From positions 434,001-498,000 of the forward strand of contig NZ_JAUYGV010000006.1 of NCBI RefSeq assembly GCF_030690345.1: a stretch of 64,000 bases of DNA, given 5' to 3'. The stretch's first letter is position 1. Every line of letters starts with the position of its first letter. Made by a program: the position numbers and the translations under genes. The notes under the pieces are model-generated. The model was not told the origin of the DNA. It did no database searches and was given only the letters and a program-made list of their open reading frames with translations. The stretch comes from Rheinheimera sp. (GTDB taxonomy: Bacteria; Pseudomonadota; Gammaproteobacteria; Enterobacterales; Alteromonadaceae). Positions 26,672 to 38,146 of the stretch are shown here, piece after piece.

Positions 26672-27610
26672 ATGAAAGTTGCCGTATTAGGTGCCGCCGG
26701 TGGTATTGGCCAGGCATTATCGTTATTGCTGAAATTAGACTTACCAGCAGGCACAGATTTAGCGTTATATGATTTGGCGCCGGTAACACCGGGTGTTGCG
26801 GTTGATTTAAGCCATATCCCTACTGCTGTTAAAGTAACAGGTTACGGTAAAGAAGACTTACACACTGCACTCTCTGGTGCAGACATTGTGATGATCCCTG
26901 CCGGTATGCCACGCAAGCCTGGCATGGACCGTTCAGATTTATTCAACATTAATGCCGGTGTGGTAAAAACCTTAGCTGAAGCTATTGTGCAACAGTGCCC
27001 GAAAGCGTTGGTGGGTATTATCACTAACCCGGTAAATACCACTGTGGCTATTGCTGCTGATGTATTCAAAAAGGCCGGTACTTATGATCCGCGTCGTTTG
27101 TTCGGTGTAACTACGCTGGATGTGATTCGTGCAGAAACCTTCGTTGGTGAATTAAAAGGTAAAAACCCGACTGAAATCACAGTACCTGTTATCGGTGGCC
27201 ACAGCGGTACTACTATTCTGCCGTTATTGTCACAAGTTACCGGTGTAAGTTTCTCTGATGATGAAGTGGCATCTTTGACACACCGTATTCAGAATGCCGG
27301 TACCGAAGTGGTTGAAGCCAAAGCCGGTGGTGGGTCTGCAACATTGTCTATGGGCCAGGCTGCTGCGCGTTTCTGTATTTCCTTAATTAAGGGTTTGCAG
27401 GGCGAGAAAGTAACTGAATATGCCTATGTCGAAGGTAACGGCGAATATGCCCGCTTCTTCGCTCAGCCAATTACACTGGGTAAAAATGGCGTAGAGGCAT
27501 TACTGCCAATCGGTACTTTAAGTGCTTATGAGCAAAAAGCCATGAATGATATGCTCGGCACGTTAAAAGCCGATATCACCTTAGGCGAAGAGTTTGTAAA
27601 GAATAACTAA
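26672..27610 (+). CDS. mdh: Malate dehydrogenase (NAD)
   Basis: Mdh interconverts malate and oxaloacetate in the TCA cycle. The NAD-binding [15 protein letters not shown] stands at residues 7-21; the substrate loop is [17 protein letters not shown] and the catalytic histidine is in [17 protein letters not shown]. Length is 312, identical to E. coli. A GGGAG ribosome site precedes the ATG. The gene ends at a strong bidirectional terminator shared with ispB. Confidence 0.99.
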   Translation: MKVAVLGAAGGIGQALSLLLKLDLPAGTDLALYDLAPVTPGVAVDLSHIPTAVKVTGYGKEDLHTALSGADIVMIPAGMPRKPGMDRSDLFNINAGVVKTLAEAIVQQCPKALVGIITNPVNTTVAIAADVFKKAGTYDPRRLFGVTTLDVIRAETFVGELKGKNPTEITVPVIGGHSGTTILPLLSQVTGVSFSDDEVASLTHRIQNAGTEVVEAKAGGGSATLSMGQAAARFCISLIKGLQGEKVTEYAYVEGNGEYARFFAQPITLGKNGVEALLPIGTLSAYEQKAMNDMLGTLKADITLGEEFVKNN

Positions 27611-27616
27611 GTTGTT

Positions 27617-27658
27617 CTGCAAATAAAAAAGGCGCTAAGGCGCCTTTTTTATTTGCAG
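27617..27658. terminator. Bidirectional terminator between mdh and ispB
   Basis: A 19-bp perfect inverted repeat, CTGCAAATAAAAAAGGCGC and its complement around a TAAG loop, has A6 and T6 flanking the GGCGC core, so it can terminate both convergent genes. Confidence 0.93.
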
Positions 27659-27669
27659 CCGGAAAAACT

Positions 27670-28641
27670 TTAGTGGCTGCGCGATACTGCAATATCGGCC
27701 AGCGCCAGTAATGCTTGTTTGTAGTCTGATTCGGGAACGGCGGCAAGAGCCTGTCGGGCTTTTTCTGCTTCGGCCTCTGCCAATTGCCGGGTATAGCTAA
27801 AGGCGTTGGTTTCATGCAATGCAGCCATAATAGCGTCAAGCTGCGCCATGCCATTGCCTTCTTCTATCGCTTCACGGATCAGTGCTTGTTGCGCAGCAGT
27901 GCCGTGTTTCAGCGCATGAATTAATGGCAGTGTGGGTTTACCCTCAGCCAGATCATCGCCAATATTTTTGCCCAGCTCAGTGGCATCAGCCTGATAATCC
28001 AGTACATCGTCGATCAGCTGAAAAGCAGTGCCTAAATGCATACCGTACAGCTTCATGCTGTTCACTACAGCTTCAGGTTGCTGCGCAATAATAGCGGCTA
28101 ATTGAGTTGCGGCTTCGAACAATTTGGCGGTTTTACAGTAAATCACCTGCATATAGCTTTGTTCGGTGGTGTCAGCGTCATTGACGTTCATCAACTGTAA
28201 TACTTCGCCTTCGGCGATAATATTAGTGGCGTCAGCCAGAATATGCATAATGCGCATGTCGTTCAGCGATACCATCATCTGGAATGAGCGGCTGTATAAA
28301 AAGTCGCCTACCAATACACTGGCTTGGTTGCCAAACACTGCATTGGCCGTTTGTTTACCGCGGCGCAGTGTTGATTCATCAACCACATCATCGTGTAACA
28401 GCGTTGAGGTGTGAATAAACTCTATAATAGCGGCAACGGTAACATGAGCATTGCCCTGATAACCTAATGCCCTGGCGGCCAACACCGCCAACAGAGGGCG
28501 TAAACGTTTGCCGCCACTGTTAACTATGTAGATACCCAATTGATTAATCAGGGCCACGTCAGAGTTTAGCTGCGAAAAAATATGCTGATTAACAGCGGCC
28601 ATATCCTCAGAGGATAGCTGCTGGATCTGTTCGAGCGTCAT
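27670..28641 (-). CDS. ispB: IspB, octaprenyl diphosphate synthase
   Basis: IspB makes the isoprenoid side chain of ubiquinone. The first aspartate-rich motif is LLHDDVVDES (Asp84, Asp85, Asp88) and the second is LIDDVLDYQAD near residue 210; GGKRLRPLL binds diphosphate. I start at the ATG at 28641 instead of the TTG three codons upstream, giving 323 residues, the E. coli length. It is divergent from rplU, the conserved arrangement. Confidence 0.97.
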   Translation of the reverse strand: MTLEQIQQLSSEDMAAVNQHIFSQLNSDVALINQLGIYIVNSGGKRLRPLLAVLAARALGYQGNAHVTVAAIIEFIHTSTLLHDDVVDESTLRRGKQTANAVFGNQASVLVGDFLYSRSFQMMVSLNDMRIMHILADATNIIAEGEVLQLMNVNDADTTEQSYMQVIYCKTAKLFEAATQLAAIIAQQPEAVVNSMKLYGMHLGTAFQLIDDVLDYQADATELGKNIGDDLAEGKPTLPLIHALKHGTAAQQALIREAIEEGNGMAQLDAIMAALHETNAFSYTRQLAEAEAEKARQALAAVPESDYKQALLALADIAVSRSH

Positions 28642-28754
28642 GAAAAACAACTGCTTAAACCTTAGAATGGCGATAATTCTACACTATCGGCGAGGCAGTC
28701 CCAAAGCAAAACCGGATCCTTTTATGGCATCAATGATCTTTTTTATATTACTAC

Positions 28755-28783
28755 TTGCGGGGGTAGGGGAAATTGCGTACAAT
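28755..28783 (+). promoter_or_regulatory. rplU-rpmA promoter
   Basis: TTGCGG (28755-28760) and TACAAT (28778-28783) are separated by 17 bases, followed by a GC-rich discriminator typical of growth-rate-regulated ribosomal promoters. Confidence 0.75.
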
Positions 28784-28806
28784 TCGCGCCCTGTGAATTG
28801 AATTAA

Positions 28807-28834
28807 CACGCCCCTTAAAACAAGCGATGGCGTG
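28807..28834 (+). promoter_or_regulatory. rplU leader hairpin
   Basis: CACGCC (28807-28812) can pair with GGCGTG (28829-28834) about 18 bases before the rplU ATG. It could be an autoregulatory leader element; that is inference only. Confidence 0.4.
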
Positions 28835-28852
28835 CTTTGTACGGAGTTAACT

Positions 28853-29161
28853 ATGTACGCGGTTTTCCAAAGTGGTGGCAAACAGCACCGTGTGACGGAA
28901 GGTCAAACTCTACGTCTAGAAAAACTAGACTTAGAAACCGGCGCAACAATCGAATTTACACCGTTGATGGTCGCTAATGGCGAAGATATCAGTATCGGTG
29001 CACCTTTAGTTGAAGGTGGTAAAGTAGTAGCGGAAGTGGTCACTCATGGCCGTGGCGATAAGCTTAAAATCGTTAAATTCCGTCGTCGTAAGCATTCACG
29101 TAAACAGATGGGCCACCGCCAGTGGTTCACTGAAGTGAAAATTACCAGCATCAGCGCGTAA
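28853..29161 (+). CDS. rplU: 50S ribosomal protein L21
   Basis: L21 is a 23S rRNA-binding protein of the large subunit. The product begins [25 protein letters not shown] and has the basic [28 protein letters not shown] tail. The start at 28853 follows CGGAG and matches the family N-terminus; the track's 28832 start adds seven unsupported residues. Length is 102 (E. coli 103). Confidence 0.98.
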   Translation: MYAVFQSGGKQHRVTEGQTLRLEKLDLETGATIEFTPLMVANGEDISIGAPLVEGGKVVAEVVTHGRGDKLKIVKFRRRKHSRKQMGHRQWFTEVKITSISA

Positions 29162-29176
29162 CAGGAGTATCGACAC

Positions 29177-29434
29177 ATGGCAAGTAAGAAAGGTGTAGGT
29201 AGCACTCGTAACGGTCGCGATTCAGAAGCTAAACGCTTAGGTGTTAAGCGCTTTGGTGGCGAGTCAGTTTTAGCTGGTAGCATCATCGTGCGTCAGCGTG
29301 GTACTAAATTCCACCCTGGCACCAACGTTGGTATCGGTAAAGACCATACTTTATTCGCTTTAACTGAAGGTAAAGTGAAATTTGAAGTTAAAGGTGAGCA
29401 CAATCGTAGTTTTGTGAGCATCGTCAGCGAATAA
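29177..29434 (+). CDS. rpmA: 50S ribosomal protein L27
   Basis: L27 lies near the peptidyl-transferase centre. The 85-residue product contains [41 protein letters not shown], essentially the enteric sequence, preceded by CAGGAG. It follows rplU by 15 bases. In E. coli a transporter gene, yhbE, separates rpmA from obgE; here it is absent. Confidence 0.99.
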   Translation: MASKKGVGSTRNGRDSEAKRLGVKRFGGESVLAGSIIVRQRGTKFHPGTNVGIGKDHTLFALTEGKVKFEVKGEHNRSFVSIVSE

Positions 29435-29451
29435 GCTGTAAAACTTTAAAC

Positions 29452-29477
29452 AAACCCCGCCTTGTGCGGGGTTTTTT
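29452..29477 (+). terminator. rpmA rho-independent terminator
   Basis: AAACCCCGC / GCGGGGTTT stem with a CTTGT loop and a run of T residues, shortly after the rpmA stop. Confidence 0.92.
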
Positions 29478-29538
29478 ATTAAACATTCTGCCTGATACAA
29501 CCTAACAGGCATTTTGTGCACAGCGTGCAACAAGCTAA

Positions 29539-30759
<1,221 letters not shown>

Positions 30760-30768
30760 GGTACGTTA

Positions 30769-31266
30769 ATGATTATATCTATGGTGGCAGCTATGGCTGC
30801 CAACAGAGTAATAGGCAAAGATAACCGTATGCCGTGGCATTTGCCCGCCGACTTAAAGCATTTTAAACAAGTTACCTTAGGTAAGCCGGTAATTATGGGG
30901 CGTAAGACTTTTCAGTCTATCGGTCGTGTGTTACCGGGCCGGCGTAATATTGTGATCAGCCGCAGTCCTCCGGCTGATGCGCAAGGCGCTGAGTGGGTTA
31001 CGGGATTAGAGCAAGCGTTGAACTTGCTGCAAGGTCAGGCGGAAGTTATGGTTATTGGTGGTGCGCAAATTTATCAGCAATGTTTGCCGCTGGCACAGCG
31101 CTTGTATCTAACCGAGATAGCGCTGGAGACGGAAGGGGATACTTGTTTTCCTGACTACCAGCCGTTCGGCCCCTGGCGCCTGGTTGATGAGTCAAACCAT
31201 AACGCAGATTCAGTAAATCCATACGCCTGTCGCTTTGTAACATTGGAGCGTCAAAGTACGATTTAG
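30769..31266 (+). CDS. folA: Dihydrofolate reductase
   Basis: FolA reduces dihydrofolate to tetrahydrofolate and is the trimethoprim target. Motifs are AANRVIGKDNRMPWHLPADLKHFK with the catalytic acid Asp28, VIMGRKTFQSIGRVLPGRRNIVISR and VIGGAQIY. Length is 165 (E. coli 159). It follows obgE within 10 bases and begins the ancestral folA-apaH-...-rapA neighbourhood, here interrupted by two extra genes before apaH. Confidence 0.97.
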   Translation: MIISMVAAMAANRVIGKDNRMPWHLPADLKHFKQVTLGKPVIMGRKTFQSIGRVLPGRRNIVISRSPPADAQGAEWVTGLEQALNLLQGQAEVMVIGGAQIYQQCLPLAQRLYLTEIALETEGDTCFPDYQPFGPWRLVDESNHNADSVNPYACRFVTLERQSTI

Positions 31267-31333
31267 GCCATATTTGCACCTGTCAGCACATGTTGTTAAG
31301 ATGATTCAGGTTATATACAGCGAGGAGTAGTAA

Positions 31334-31708
31334 ATGAGATTATTGCCAACTTTGTTTTGTACGGCAGCAGTGACGTTGTCATTACTGGTAGCGCCTGCTG
31401 CGGTAGCCGATGATCAGTTAGCTGCTTCTATGTGTGACTACGTAGCCGCGGACGATAAGAACCGCTTGCGTAAGGTATTAAGTGACTATCGCCTGCGCTT
31501 ACGTAACATCTATGATGGTGTGATATGTAACGGCCAGAGCTTGATCCGGCATTCTTTTACCAGCAATGCGGCAGATGTCGGTGAGTTTATTGCTAAGCAG
31601 CTACCAGGCTCAGCTATTGCCGACTCCGGTGATATTGCCTGGGCTGAAGCGAACGGCTTTGCGGCATCACCGCTATTGGCCGTGTTGAAAGAGCGGGCCG
31701 GAAGTTAA
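31334..31708 (+). CDS. DUF3718 family exported protein
   Basis: A small protein of unknown function. It begins with a signal peptide (LLPTLFCTAAVTLSLLVAPAAVADD), then shows the DUF3718 pattern ASMCDYVAADDKNRLRKVLSDYRLRLRNIYDGVICNGQSLIRHS, with two cysteines that could form a disulfide in the periplasm. Length is 124. It has its own ribosome site (GAGGAG) and ends at a bidirectional terminator. The family is common in Alteromonadales-type genomes; no biochemical role is known to me. Confidence 0.85.
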   Translation: MRLLPTLFCTAAVTLSLLVAPAAVADDQLAASMCDYVAADDKNRLRKVLSDYRLRLRNIYDGVICNGQSLIRHSFTSNAADVGEFIAKQLPGSAIADSGDIAWAEANGFAASPLLAVLKERAGS

Positions 31709-31721
31709 AACTTCATTAAAT

Positions 31722-31750
31722 AAAAAAACCGCCTGAGGGCGGTTTTTTTT
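31722..31750. terminator. Bidirectional terminator between the DUF3718 gene and the MCP gene
   Basis: AAAAAAACCGCC pairs with GGCGG plus an eight-T run around a TGAG loop, giving A- and T-tracts on both sides suitable for either strand. Confidence 0.92.
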
Positions 31751-31766
31751 ATTGCTGTTGCTCTGC

Positions 31767-33779
31767 TTACACTTTGAATTGTTCGACTGATACACGCAGC
31801 TCTTCAGCTAAACGCGCCACTTCGTGGCTCGATTCAGAAGTCTGCTCGGCACCGGAGGCAGTTTCTTCGGCAATAGACACGATTGACTCCAACAACTTGC
31901 TGATTTCGTGTGATACCTGATTCTGCTCTTTTGCAGCGTCAGAGATTTGCTCACTCATATCGTGTGCCAGATGCACCGCGTGGGTGATGGAGTCCAGTGC
32001 TTTGGTGGCTACTTCGGTTTTCTCAACACAGTTTTCAGCTTGCTTGCGGCCTTTGTTCATGGCTTCTACCGCAGCTTGGGCGCCGCTTTGCAGCACCTGA
32101 ATCATCGCCTGTATTTCTTGGGTAGAGGCCTGAGTTTTACTGGCCAATGAACGTACTTCGTCAGCTACCACGGCGAAACCGCGCCCCTGCTCGCCGGCAC
32201 GAGCCGCTTCAATGGCGGCATTTAATGCCAGCAGATTGGTTTGCTCGGCTATACCGCGAATAACGTCGAGGATGCTGCCGATAGATGCGCTGTCTTTATG
32301 CAATTTGTTGATCACGGTAGAAGCTTGCTCAACATCTTGTGACAACTGCACGATGATGGCTTTGTTTTCCAGAGAAATGCCTTTAACCCGCTCTGCTTCA
32401 TTGTCAGCATTCTTAATTTCTGCCACCGCATCGTTTGAACTTTGCAGTACCACTTGTGCTGTGCTGCTCATCTCTGTGGTAGCAGTTGCTGCCTGGGTCA
32501 CTTGTGACTTCTGCTCACGTATAGCTTGGGTAGTCTGCACGGTAATGGCTGAGGTCTGCTCTGAGGCTGCAGCCAACTGCGTAGAGCGGGAAATGATGCC
32601 CTGAATCAGTTGCTGCAGGTTAGCTATAACCTTGTTGCAGTTACGCGCCAATTCGCCAAACTCGTCTTTAGCGCTGTCATCCAGTTTCTGCGTCATATCA
32701 CCAGAGGCAACTACTCCAAGAATTTGGTTCACTTTGGCCAGCGGTATGGAGATGCTACGCACTGTTACTGTAGCGATAACCACAGACAGCAATATTGACC
32801 CCAGCACTACAACAAAAATCAGCGTTATGGCGTTGGACACTTGTGAAACGGAGTCCTGCTGAATCTGCTCTGCAGCGGCGCTGGCCTGGCTTAACAACCG
32901 CTGTAAACTGGACATTGCGTTGGCGGTTTGTTCTTCTGCGGCGGCTAAAGAAGCTGTAGCTTCTGCGGTGCGTTGCAGCCGTTGTAGTTTTAAGCCCGGA
33001 ATGCTGTTGCTGCCTTCCAGTAAGTTGTTTATTTCATTTACTTTTTCTTCCAAGTCTGCCACCAGGTTAACCTGGCCGTTGGTTTCTGAACGGATAGTGG
33101 CAAACTGCTCATTCAAATCTTTCAGACGAAAGGCAATTTCGTTGCTGATAGTGTTAGCGGTAGTATCAGAGGTAGTACGGTTTAAATCCACCACATTGCT
33201 GATTAAGGTATTAATGCCGGTTTCTATACTGGTGGCAGCCTGATAAGAGCGGGGGAAACGCCGCTGTACGTCACGTACGTCAGTAAAATCAAGAATAAGC
33301 GACGCCATATCATCTGCATTCATTTCCAGATCTGACAATTTGCTGTCAATGGTGTCACGTAAGCTGAGATTGCTTTCCAACTGACTGAATAATTTGGCAG
33401 TAACCGGAGTAAAGTCAGTGTAAGCCTGGGCTACAGTATCTGCGGCAGACTTTAATGTCGGCTCGCCTTGTACTGCTGTTGTCAGTGTGTTTGCAGCCTT
33501 CTGATAACCTTGCTGCTGCTCAGAGAATTGTTGTTTCAAGGTTGCCACTTCGCTCAAGGTGGTGGCATAAAATGCTTGTAAGCTAAGCTTACTCATCGAA
33601 ACGAATTCGCTTTGCATTAAAGCACTGTTTTCCAGTGCCGGAATGGACACCTGATTTACTTCGGCGGTCGAGGCACTGATATTGTTCAGGCTGACATAGG
33701 AAGCCACACCTATGATAAGCAGGAGCAGTGAAATAATACCGAACCCACCGATCACCCGCAATGCAACGGTTAACTTCAT
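31767..33779 (-). CDS. Methyl-accepting chemotaxis protein
   Basis: A transmembrane chemoreceptor signalling to CheA/CheW. TM1 lies at about residues 10-31. A large, mostly helical periplasmic ligand domain of about 290 residues follows, with TM2 ([21 protein letters not shown]) near 327-347. Then come a HAMP domain and the cytoplasmic coiled coil with the hairpin tip [40 protein letters not shown]. Length is 670. The C-terminus lacks a CheR-tethering pentapeptide. The ligand cannot be read from the sequence. It sits between folA and apaH, neighbours in E. coli. Confidence 0.95.
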   Translation of the reverse strand: MKLTVALRVIGGFGIISLLLLIIGVASYVSLNNISASTAEVNQVSIPALENSALMQSEFVSMSKLSLQAFYATTLSEVATLKQQFSEQQQGYQKAANTLTTAVQGEPTLKSAADTVAQAYTDFTPVTAKLFSQLESNLSLRDTIDSKLSDLEMNADDMASLILDFTDVRDVQRRFPRSYQAATSIETGINTLISNVVDLNRTTSDTTANTISNEIAFRLKDLNEQFATIRSETNGQVNLVADLEEKVNEINNLLEGSNSIPGLKLQRLQRTAEATASLAAAEEQTANAMSSLQRLLSQASAAAEQIQQDSVSQVSNAITLIFVVVLGSILLSVVIATVTVRSISIPLAKVNQILGVVASGDMTQKLDDSAKDEFGELARNCNKVIANLQQLIQGIISRSTQLAAASEQTSAITVQTTQAIREQKSQVTQAATATTEMSSTAQVVLQSSNDAVAEIKNADNEAERVKGISLENKAIIVQLSQDVEQASTVINKLHKDSASIGSILDVIRGIAEQTNLLALNAAIEAARAGEQGRGFAVVADEVRSLASKTQASTQEIQAMIQVLQSGAQAAVEAMNKGRKQAENCVEKTEVATKALDSITHAVHLAHDMSEQISDAAKEQNQVSHEISKLLESIVSIAEETASGAEQTSESSHEVARLAEELRVSVEQFKV

Positions 33780-33871
33780 AATAACTCCCGATTTTTTTGC
33801 TTGATGTTCACCTTAACGTAAGATGAATAACTTCTCAAGTCTGGCCAAAGCGTGCAATTATACAGCGATTA

Positions 33872-34672
33872 CTACAGGCCTGCCACACTATAACGTTGTT
33901 GTGTTTCTATGCAGTAAGCAGTCAGTGCATTACCCCAGACACAGCCGGTATCTAACGCATGAATATCTGCTACAGGACTATAGCCGTTTAATGCCGCCCA
34001 ATGGCCAAAAAACAGCTCAGGATGCGGTTTATTACGCCAGAATTCATACCAGGGCACCAGCGCAGTCTGATAGCGCGGATGACCTTTTTCTTTCAATTCC
34101 AAAGTACCATCTTCGCGGCAAAAACGCATCCGGGTACAACTGTTAACAGTAAAACGCCAACGTTGTTCTGCGCTAAGGCCGGCGGCAAAAGAATCGGGCT
34201 GATTACCATACATAACGCCAAGCAAAGTCTGCGGGTCATCCCGTAACAGCTGCTGTACTTCGTTGGTTAATGTTATGGCGTCATTAAGTGACCACTGTGG
34301 TGCCAGGCCTGCATGTACCAGCAGGTAACGCTGATCAGGGCTGATATAAAGCAGCGGCAGGTGGCGAAGCCATTGCACCAGTTCGTCTAATTGCGGGCTA
34401 TCCAGCAGCGGTTGTAACAAATCTTTGGCTTTAACGCTGTTAAAGCCATAGTAACAAGCAATAAAATGCAGATCATGATTACCCAGCACACATACGGCGT
34501 TATCCCCAAGGCTTTTTACAAATTGCAGACATTGTAATGACTGCGGCCCCCGGGCAATTAAATCGCCGCAGAACCAAAGCTTGTCCTGTGTCGGGTCGTA
34601 ACTGATGCGTTGTAACAGGCGTTGCAACACATCATAGCAGCCCTGCAAATCGCCTATTACGTAAGTTGCCAT
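33872..34672 (-). CDS. apaH: ApaH, diadenosine tetraphosphatase (symmetrical)
   Basis: ApaH hydrolyses Ap4A to two ADP and removes Np4 caps from RNA. Metallophosphatase motifs are YVIGDLQGCYDVLQRLL, LWFCGDLIARGPQSLQ and VLGNHDLH, plus later histidines in LVHAGLAPQW and GHWAALNG. Length is 266 (E. coli 280). The start overlaps the apaG stop by one base, in the conserved rsmA-apaG-apaH unit. Confidence 0.96.
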   Translation of the reverse strand: MATYVIGDLQGCYDVLQRLLQRISYDPTQDKLWFCGDLIARGPQSLQCLQFVKSLGDNAVCVLGNHDLHFIACYYGFNSVKAKDLLQPLLDSPQLDELVQWLRHLPLLYISPDQRYLLVHAGLAPQWSLNDAITLTNEVQQLLRDDPQTLLGVMYGNQPDSFAAGLSAEQRWRFTVNSCTRMRFCREDGTLELKEKGHPRYQTALVPWYEFWRNKPHPELFFGHWAALNGYSPVADIHALDTGCVWGNALTAYCIETQQRYSVAGL

Positions 34673-35049
34673 CAGTTAAGAATGTTGGGCATGGCCAAAC
34701 GAAACAACGGAATAGCTGCATGAAAACGCTCTTGCTGTGAGGTTTCCATTTCATAGTGGCCCTGCATGTTGCCAACCGGCGTTTCCAATACAGCACCACT
34801 GGTGTAACGATAGCTGCTTCCGGGCGCCAGCTGAGGTTGCTCGCCGACGACGCCTTCGCCTTCTACTTCGGTTTGTTTGCCATTAGCGTCGGTGATCAGC
34901 CAATAGCGGCGTAACAAACGCACAGCCTCACTGCTATGATTGCGAATCGTAATACTGTAGGCAAACACATAGCGTTCGGCAGCAGGGTCTGACTGCGCCG
35001 CAATATAAAAGGTTTCTACTTCAACCGGTACGTTGTAATGCGAACTCAT
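34672..35049 (-). CDS. apaG: ApaG (CorD), DUF525 protein
   Basis: ApaG is a small immunoglobulin-like beta protein of unclear function linked to cobalt and magnesium tolerance. Typical segments are [46 protein letters not shown] and [25 protein letters not shown]. The ATG at 35049 overlaps the rsmA stop as ATGA and gives 125 residues, the E. coli length; the track's longer start is not needed. Confidence 0.96.
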   Translation of the reverse strand: MSSHYNVPVEVETFYIAAQSDPAAERYVFAYSITIRNHSSEAVRLLRRYWLITDANGKQTEVEGEGVVGEQPQLAPGSSYRYTSGAVLETPVGNMQGHYEMETSQQERFHAAIPLFRLAMPNILN

Positions 35050-35858
35050 AGCTGTGACTCTTTTTGCTCCAGCCACTGTGCAATGCGGACAAAATCATCC
35101 ACTGACAGTTGTTCCGGACGCTGGCCGGGATCCAACCCCAATTGCAGCAAGTCTTCTGCGGTAGCAATATTACTAAAGCAATTGCGCAGCGTTTTACGGC
35201 GCTGATTAAAGGCCTCAAGGCAAACCCGGTTCAGGCTTTCGGCCGACACTAATGCTCTGGCTGATACCGCTTTAGGTATTAACCGTACCACTGCCGACTC
35301 GACTTTAGGTGCCGGCTTAAATGCGCCCGGCCCCACTTCAACCACCGGCATCGCTGTGCAATAGTACTGCGTCATAACACTTAAACGACCAAAGGCTTTG
35401 CTGCCATGCACAGCAGTCATGCGTTGTACCACTTCTTTTTGTAGCATGAAATGCATATTTTCAATTAAATCAGCATATTGAAAAAGATGAAACAGCAGCG
35501 GCGTTGAAATGTTATACGGCAGATTACCAAAGACTTTCAGTTTTTTCGTGCTGCTGCTCAGGCTGGTGAAGTCAAACTTCATCGCATCCGCCTGATGAAT
35601 GGTGAGCTTCTCCGCCAGTTGCGGATGTTGCTGCAAACGCTCCGCCAGATCTCTGTCCAGCTCTATCACCGTTAAATGGCCGGCGGCTTCGGCGACCGGT
35701 TCTGTCAGAGCGCCTAAACCCGGGCCAATTTCTACGAGGATATCGTCTGGTTTGGGAGCAATGGCTTTAACAATACGGCCGATTACCTGAGGATCGTGCA
35801 GGAAGTTCTGGCCAAAGCGTTTGCGGGCGCGGTGGCCCTGGTGTACGTTATCAGTCAT
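35046..35858 (-). CDS. rsmA: RsmA (KsgA), 16S rRNA dimethyladenosine transferase
   Basis: RsmA dimethylates A1518 and A1519 of 16S rRNA late in 30S assembly; its loss gives kasugamycin resistance. The SAM-binding motif is [13 protein letters not shown] and the catalytic motif IV is NLPYNIS, with the N-terminal [13 protein letters not shown]. The start at 35858 gives 270 residues (E. coli 273) and overlaps pdxA by 8 bases; the track's 35924 start would lie deep inside pdxA. Confidence 0.97.
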   Translation of the reverse strand: MTDNVHQGHRARKRFGQNFLHDPQVIGRIVKAIAPKPDDILVEIGPGLGALTEPVAEAAGHLTVIELDRDLAERLQQHPQLAEKLTIHQADAMKFDFTSLSSSTKKLKVFGNLPYNISTPLLFHLFQYADLIENMHFMLQKEVVQRMTAVHGSKAFGRLSVMTQYYCTAMPVVEVGPGAFKPAPKVESAVVRLIPKAVSARALVSAESLNRVCLEAFNQRRKTLRNCFSNIATAEDLLQLGLDPGQRPEQLSVDDFVRIAQWLEQKESQL

Positions 35859-36846
35859 TAAGAGTCGTCGTTTTAGTGGCCAAACTAATGGCTTGGTTAA
35901 CGGCATGGAACAGGCTGCCGGCATCAGCTTTGCCGGTGCCGGCTAAATCCAGCGCTGTGCCGTGATCGACCGAGGTACGGATCAGCGGCAAGCCCAAACT
36001 GATGTTGACCGAACGGCCAAACCCCATGTGTTTGAGCACCGGCAATCCCTGGTCATGGTACATTGCCAACACCGCATCGGCGTCATTCAGATACTTAGGC
36101 TGAAACAGCGTGTCGGCCGGTAAGGGGCCAACCAGTGTCATGCCCTGAGCACGCAACTCGTTCAGCGCAGGAATGATAATATCCAGCTCTTCGCGGCCAA
36201 GGTGGCCGTCTTCGCCGGCATGCGGGTTTAAGCCGCAAACGTAAATTTTCGGCCGCGCAATAGCAAATTTTTGCTGTAAATCCTGATGCAGGATACTGAT
36301 AACTTTCAGCAGGCGCTCACGGGTAATGGCTTTAGCCACATAAGCCAGCGGAATATGCGTGGTGGCCAGGGCGACCCGCAGGCCTTCTGTTGCCAGCATC
36401 ATCACTACATAAGGCGTATTAGACTGCAGGGCAAAAAACTCGGTGTGGCCGCTAAACGGAATACCGGCCTGATTAATAATGCCTTTATGCACAGGACCGG
36501 TAACAATGGCGGCAAAGTCACCACTCATCGACTTCTCGCCAGCGAAGCGCAGCGTGTCTATCACGTACTGACCGTTAGCTGCATTTAATTGACCGGTAAC
36601 AACCGGCTCTGCCAGCTCAAAGTCTACCAGCGTCAGGGTGCCGGCGCGCTGCGCCACTGCCGGCGCTGTTGGGTCGTAAGGCAGTAAGCGTAACGGCAAA
36701 TTAAGTTGAGCGGCGCGGTCGGTTAATAGTGCTGCGTTGGCGCACACCACCAGCTCAACCGGCCATTCCTGTTGCGCCATGGCGATAACCAGATCGGGCC
36801 CTATGCCTGCCGGTTCGCCGGGAGTAATACCAAGGCGCAGTGTCAT
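35851..36846 (-). CDS. pdxA: PdxA, 4-hydroxythreonine-4-phosphate dehydrogenase
   Basis: PdxA oxidises 4-phosphohydroxy-L-threonine in pyridoxal phosphate synthesis. Motifs include [14 protein letters not shown] at the N-terminus, [23 protein letters not shown], the metal-binding [43 protein letters not shown] and [19 protein letters not shown]. Length is 331 (E. coli 329). It overlaps surA by one base (TGATG). Confidence 0.98.
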   Translation of the reverse strand: MTLRLGITPGEPAGIGPDLVIAMAQQEWPVELVVCANAALLTDRAAQLNLPLRLLPYDPTAPAVAQRAGTLTLVDFELAEPVVTGQLNAANGQYVIDTLRFAGEKSMSGDFAAIVTGPVHKGIINQAGIPFSGHTEFFALQSNTPYVVMMLATEGLRVALATTHIPLAYVAKAITRERLLKVISILHQDLQQKFAIARPKIYVCGLNPHAGEDGHLGREELDIIIPALNELRAQGMTLVGPLPADTLFQPKYLNDADAVLAMYHDQGLPVLKHMGFGRSVNISLGLPLIRTSVDHGTALDLAGTGKADAGSLFHAVNQAISLATKTTTLND

Positions 36847-38135
36847 CAGTCTTCTGCCATCACTTCAATATAGGCTTCGGTACGCAGCTCACGCAGAAAG
36901 TTGTTGGCTTCCTCGTTATAGCGGCGGTTAAATATCATGCGGTAAACCTGTTCACGTTTTTTATCTGCAGTGGCATCCACGGTGCGCTTGTCCAATACCT
37001 GGGCAATATGCCAGCCGTGTTCGGTACGAAACGGCTCGCTGATTTCATTTGGCTGCAAACGATTAAGGGTATCTCTGAACGCCGGTACAAAGACTGCAGG
37101 CTCACTCCAGCCTAAATCGCCGCCGTTCAGCTTTGAACCCGGGTCTTCAGAGTGTTGTTTAGCCAGTTCAGCGAAATCAGCTTCGCCGGCTCTGAGTTTG
37201 GTAACGAACTCTGCCAGCATACTGCGGGCGCGTTCTTCACTGAGAATAATCGACGGCTTGATCAGAATATGGCGTGATTTAACTTCGTTGATATCGGCCA
37301 CGTTTTCACCGCGGATATCAAAGATAGTTAAAATATGAAAGCCGGCACCGGAACGTAATGGGCCAATCATATCGGTTTTTTTACGGCCGCGAATGGCTTC
37401 GGAGAACAGCGTTGGCATTTCATTAATATTCATCCAACCTAAATCACCGCCTTCCAGCGCATTGGAGCCGGAAGAAGAGGCAATAGCGATGCGCTTAAAG
37501 TCACTGCCGTCGCGCAGTAATTCCATTACTTTATCCGCACGTTCTTTCGCGGCATTGATGTCGTCTGTTGTTGCCTGGCTTGGGATCGCAATTAAAATAT
37601 GGCCCAGATTGTATTGTTCGTTGCTGGCGCCTTGCTCTTCCATAAGCTTGAGCACGCTGTCAACTTCTTGCGGGCTGATATAAACCCTGCGTTGTACGTT
37701 GGCGCGTACCACTTCGCCGGTAATCATTTCTTCACGCAGCCGTTCGCGAAAGCGCTCGTAGTCGCCTTCTTCTGCTACCACTTGCTGACGGAACGCTTCC
37801 AGCGACAGATTTTCGTCTTGCGAAATATTGCGGATGGTATCATCCAACTGGGCGTCACTGATTTGCATACCCATGCGCTGCGCCAGTTGCAGCTGCAAAC
37901 TGGTAAGAATAAGACGTTCAACAGCTTGAGTGCGTAAGGCTGCATCTGAAGGTAAGGTTTGCTGCTGTGCGGCAGCGTTACGTTTAACCCGGTTAACAAC
38001 ATCGTCAACATCGCTCTGCAACACCACGCTGTTATCAACAACGGCAGCCACCCTGTCAATTTCGCGTTCAGCCGCAGCGCCTTGTACACTGACGCAACAT
38101 AAAAGTGCGGTCGCGATAATTTGAGATAACTTCAT
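36846..38135 (-). CDS. surA: SurA, periplasmic peptidyl-prolyl isomerase and OMP chaperone
   Basis: SurA escorts unfolded outer-membrane proteins to the BAM complex. A signal peptide ([20 protein letters not shown]) precedes the N-terminal chaperone domain. Two parvulin domains follow at about residues 175-275 and 285-390, each with the LGWM/LGWS pattern ([25 protein letters not shown]). The ATG at 38135 follows AGGAA and gives 429 residues (E. coli 428); the upstream ATG at 38147 overlaps the lptD stop. Confidence 0.97.
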   Translation of the reverse strand: MKLSQIIATALLCCVSVQGAAAEREIDRVAAVVDNSVVLQSDVDDVVNRVKRNAAAQQQTLPSDAALRTQAVERLILTSLQLQLAQRMGMQISDAQLDDTIRNISQDENLSLEAFRQQVVAEEGDYERFRERLREEMITGEVVRANVQRRVYISPQEVDSVLKLMEEQGASNEQYNLGHILIAIPSQATTDDINAAKERADKVMELLRDGSDFKRIAIASSSGSNALEGGDLGWMNINEMPTLFSEAIRGRKKTDMIGPLRSGAGFHILTIFDIRGENVADINEVKSRHILIKPSIILSEERARSMLAEFVTKLRAGEADFAELAKQHSEDPGSKLNGGDLGWSEPAVFVPAFRDTLNRLQPNEISEPFRTEHGWHIAQVLDKRTVDATADKKREQVYRMIFNRRYNEEANNFLRELRTEAYIEVMAED

Positions 38136-38146
38136 AAATTCCTGCA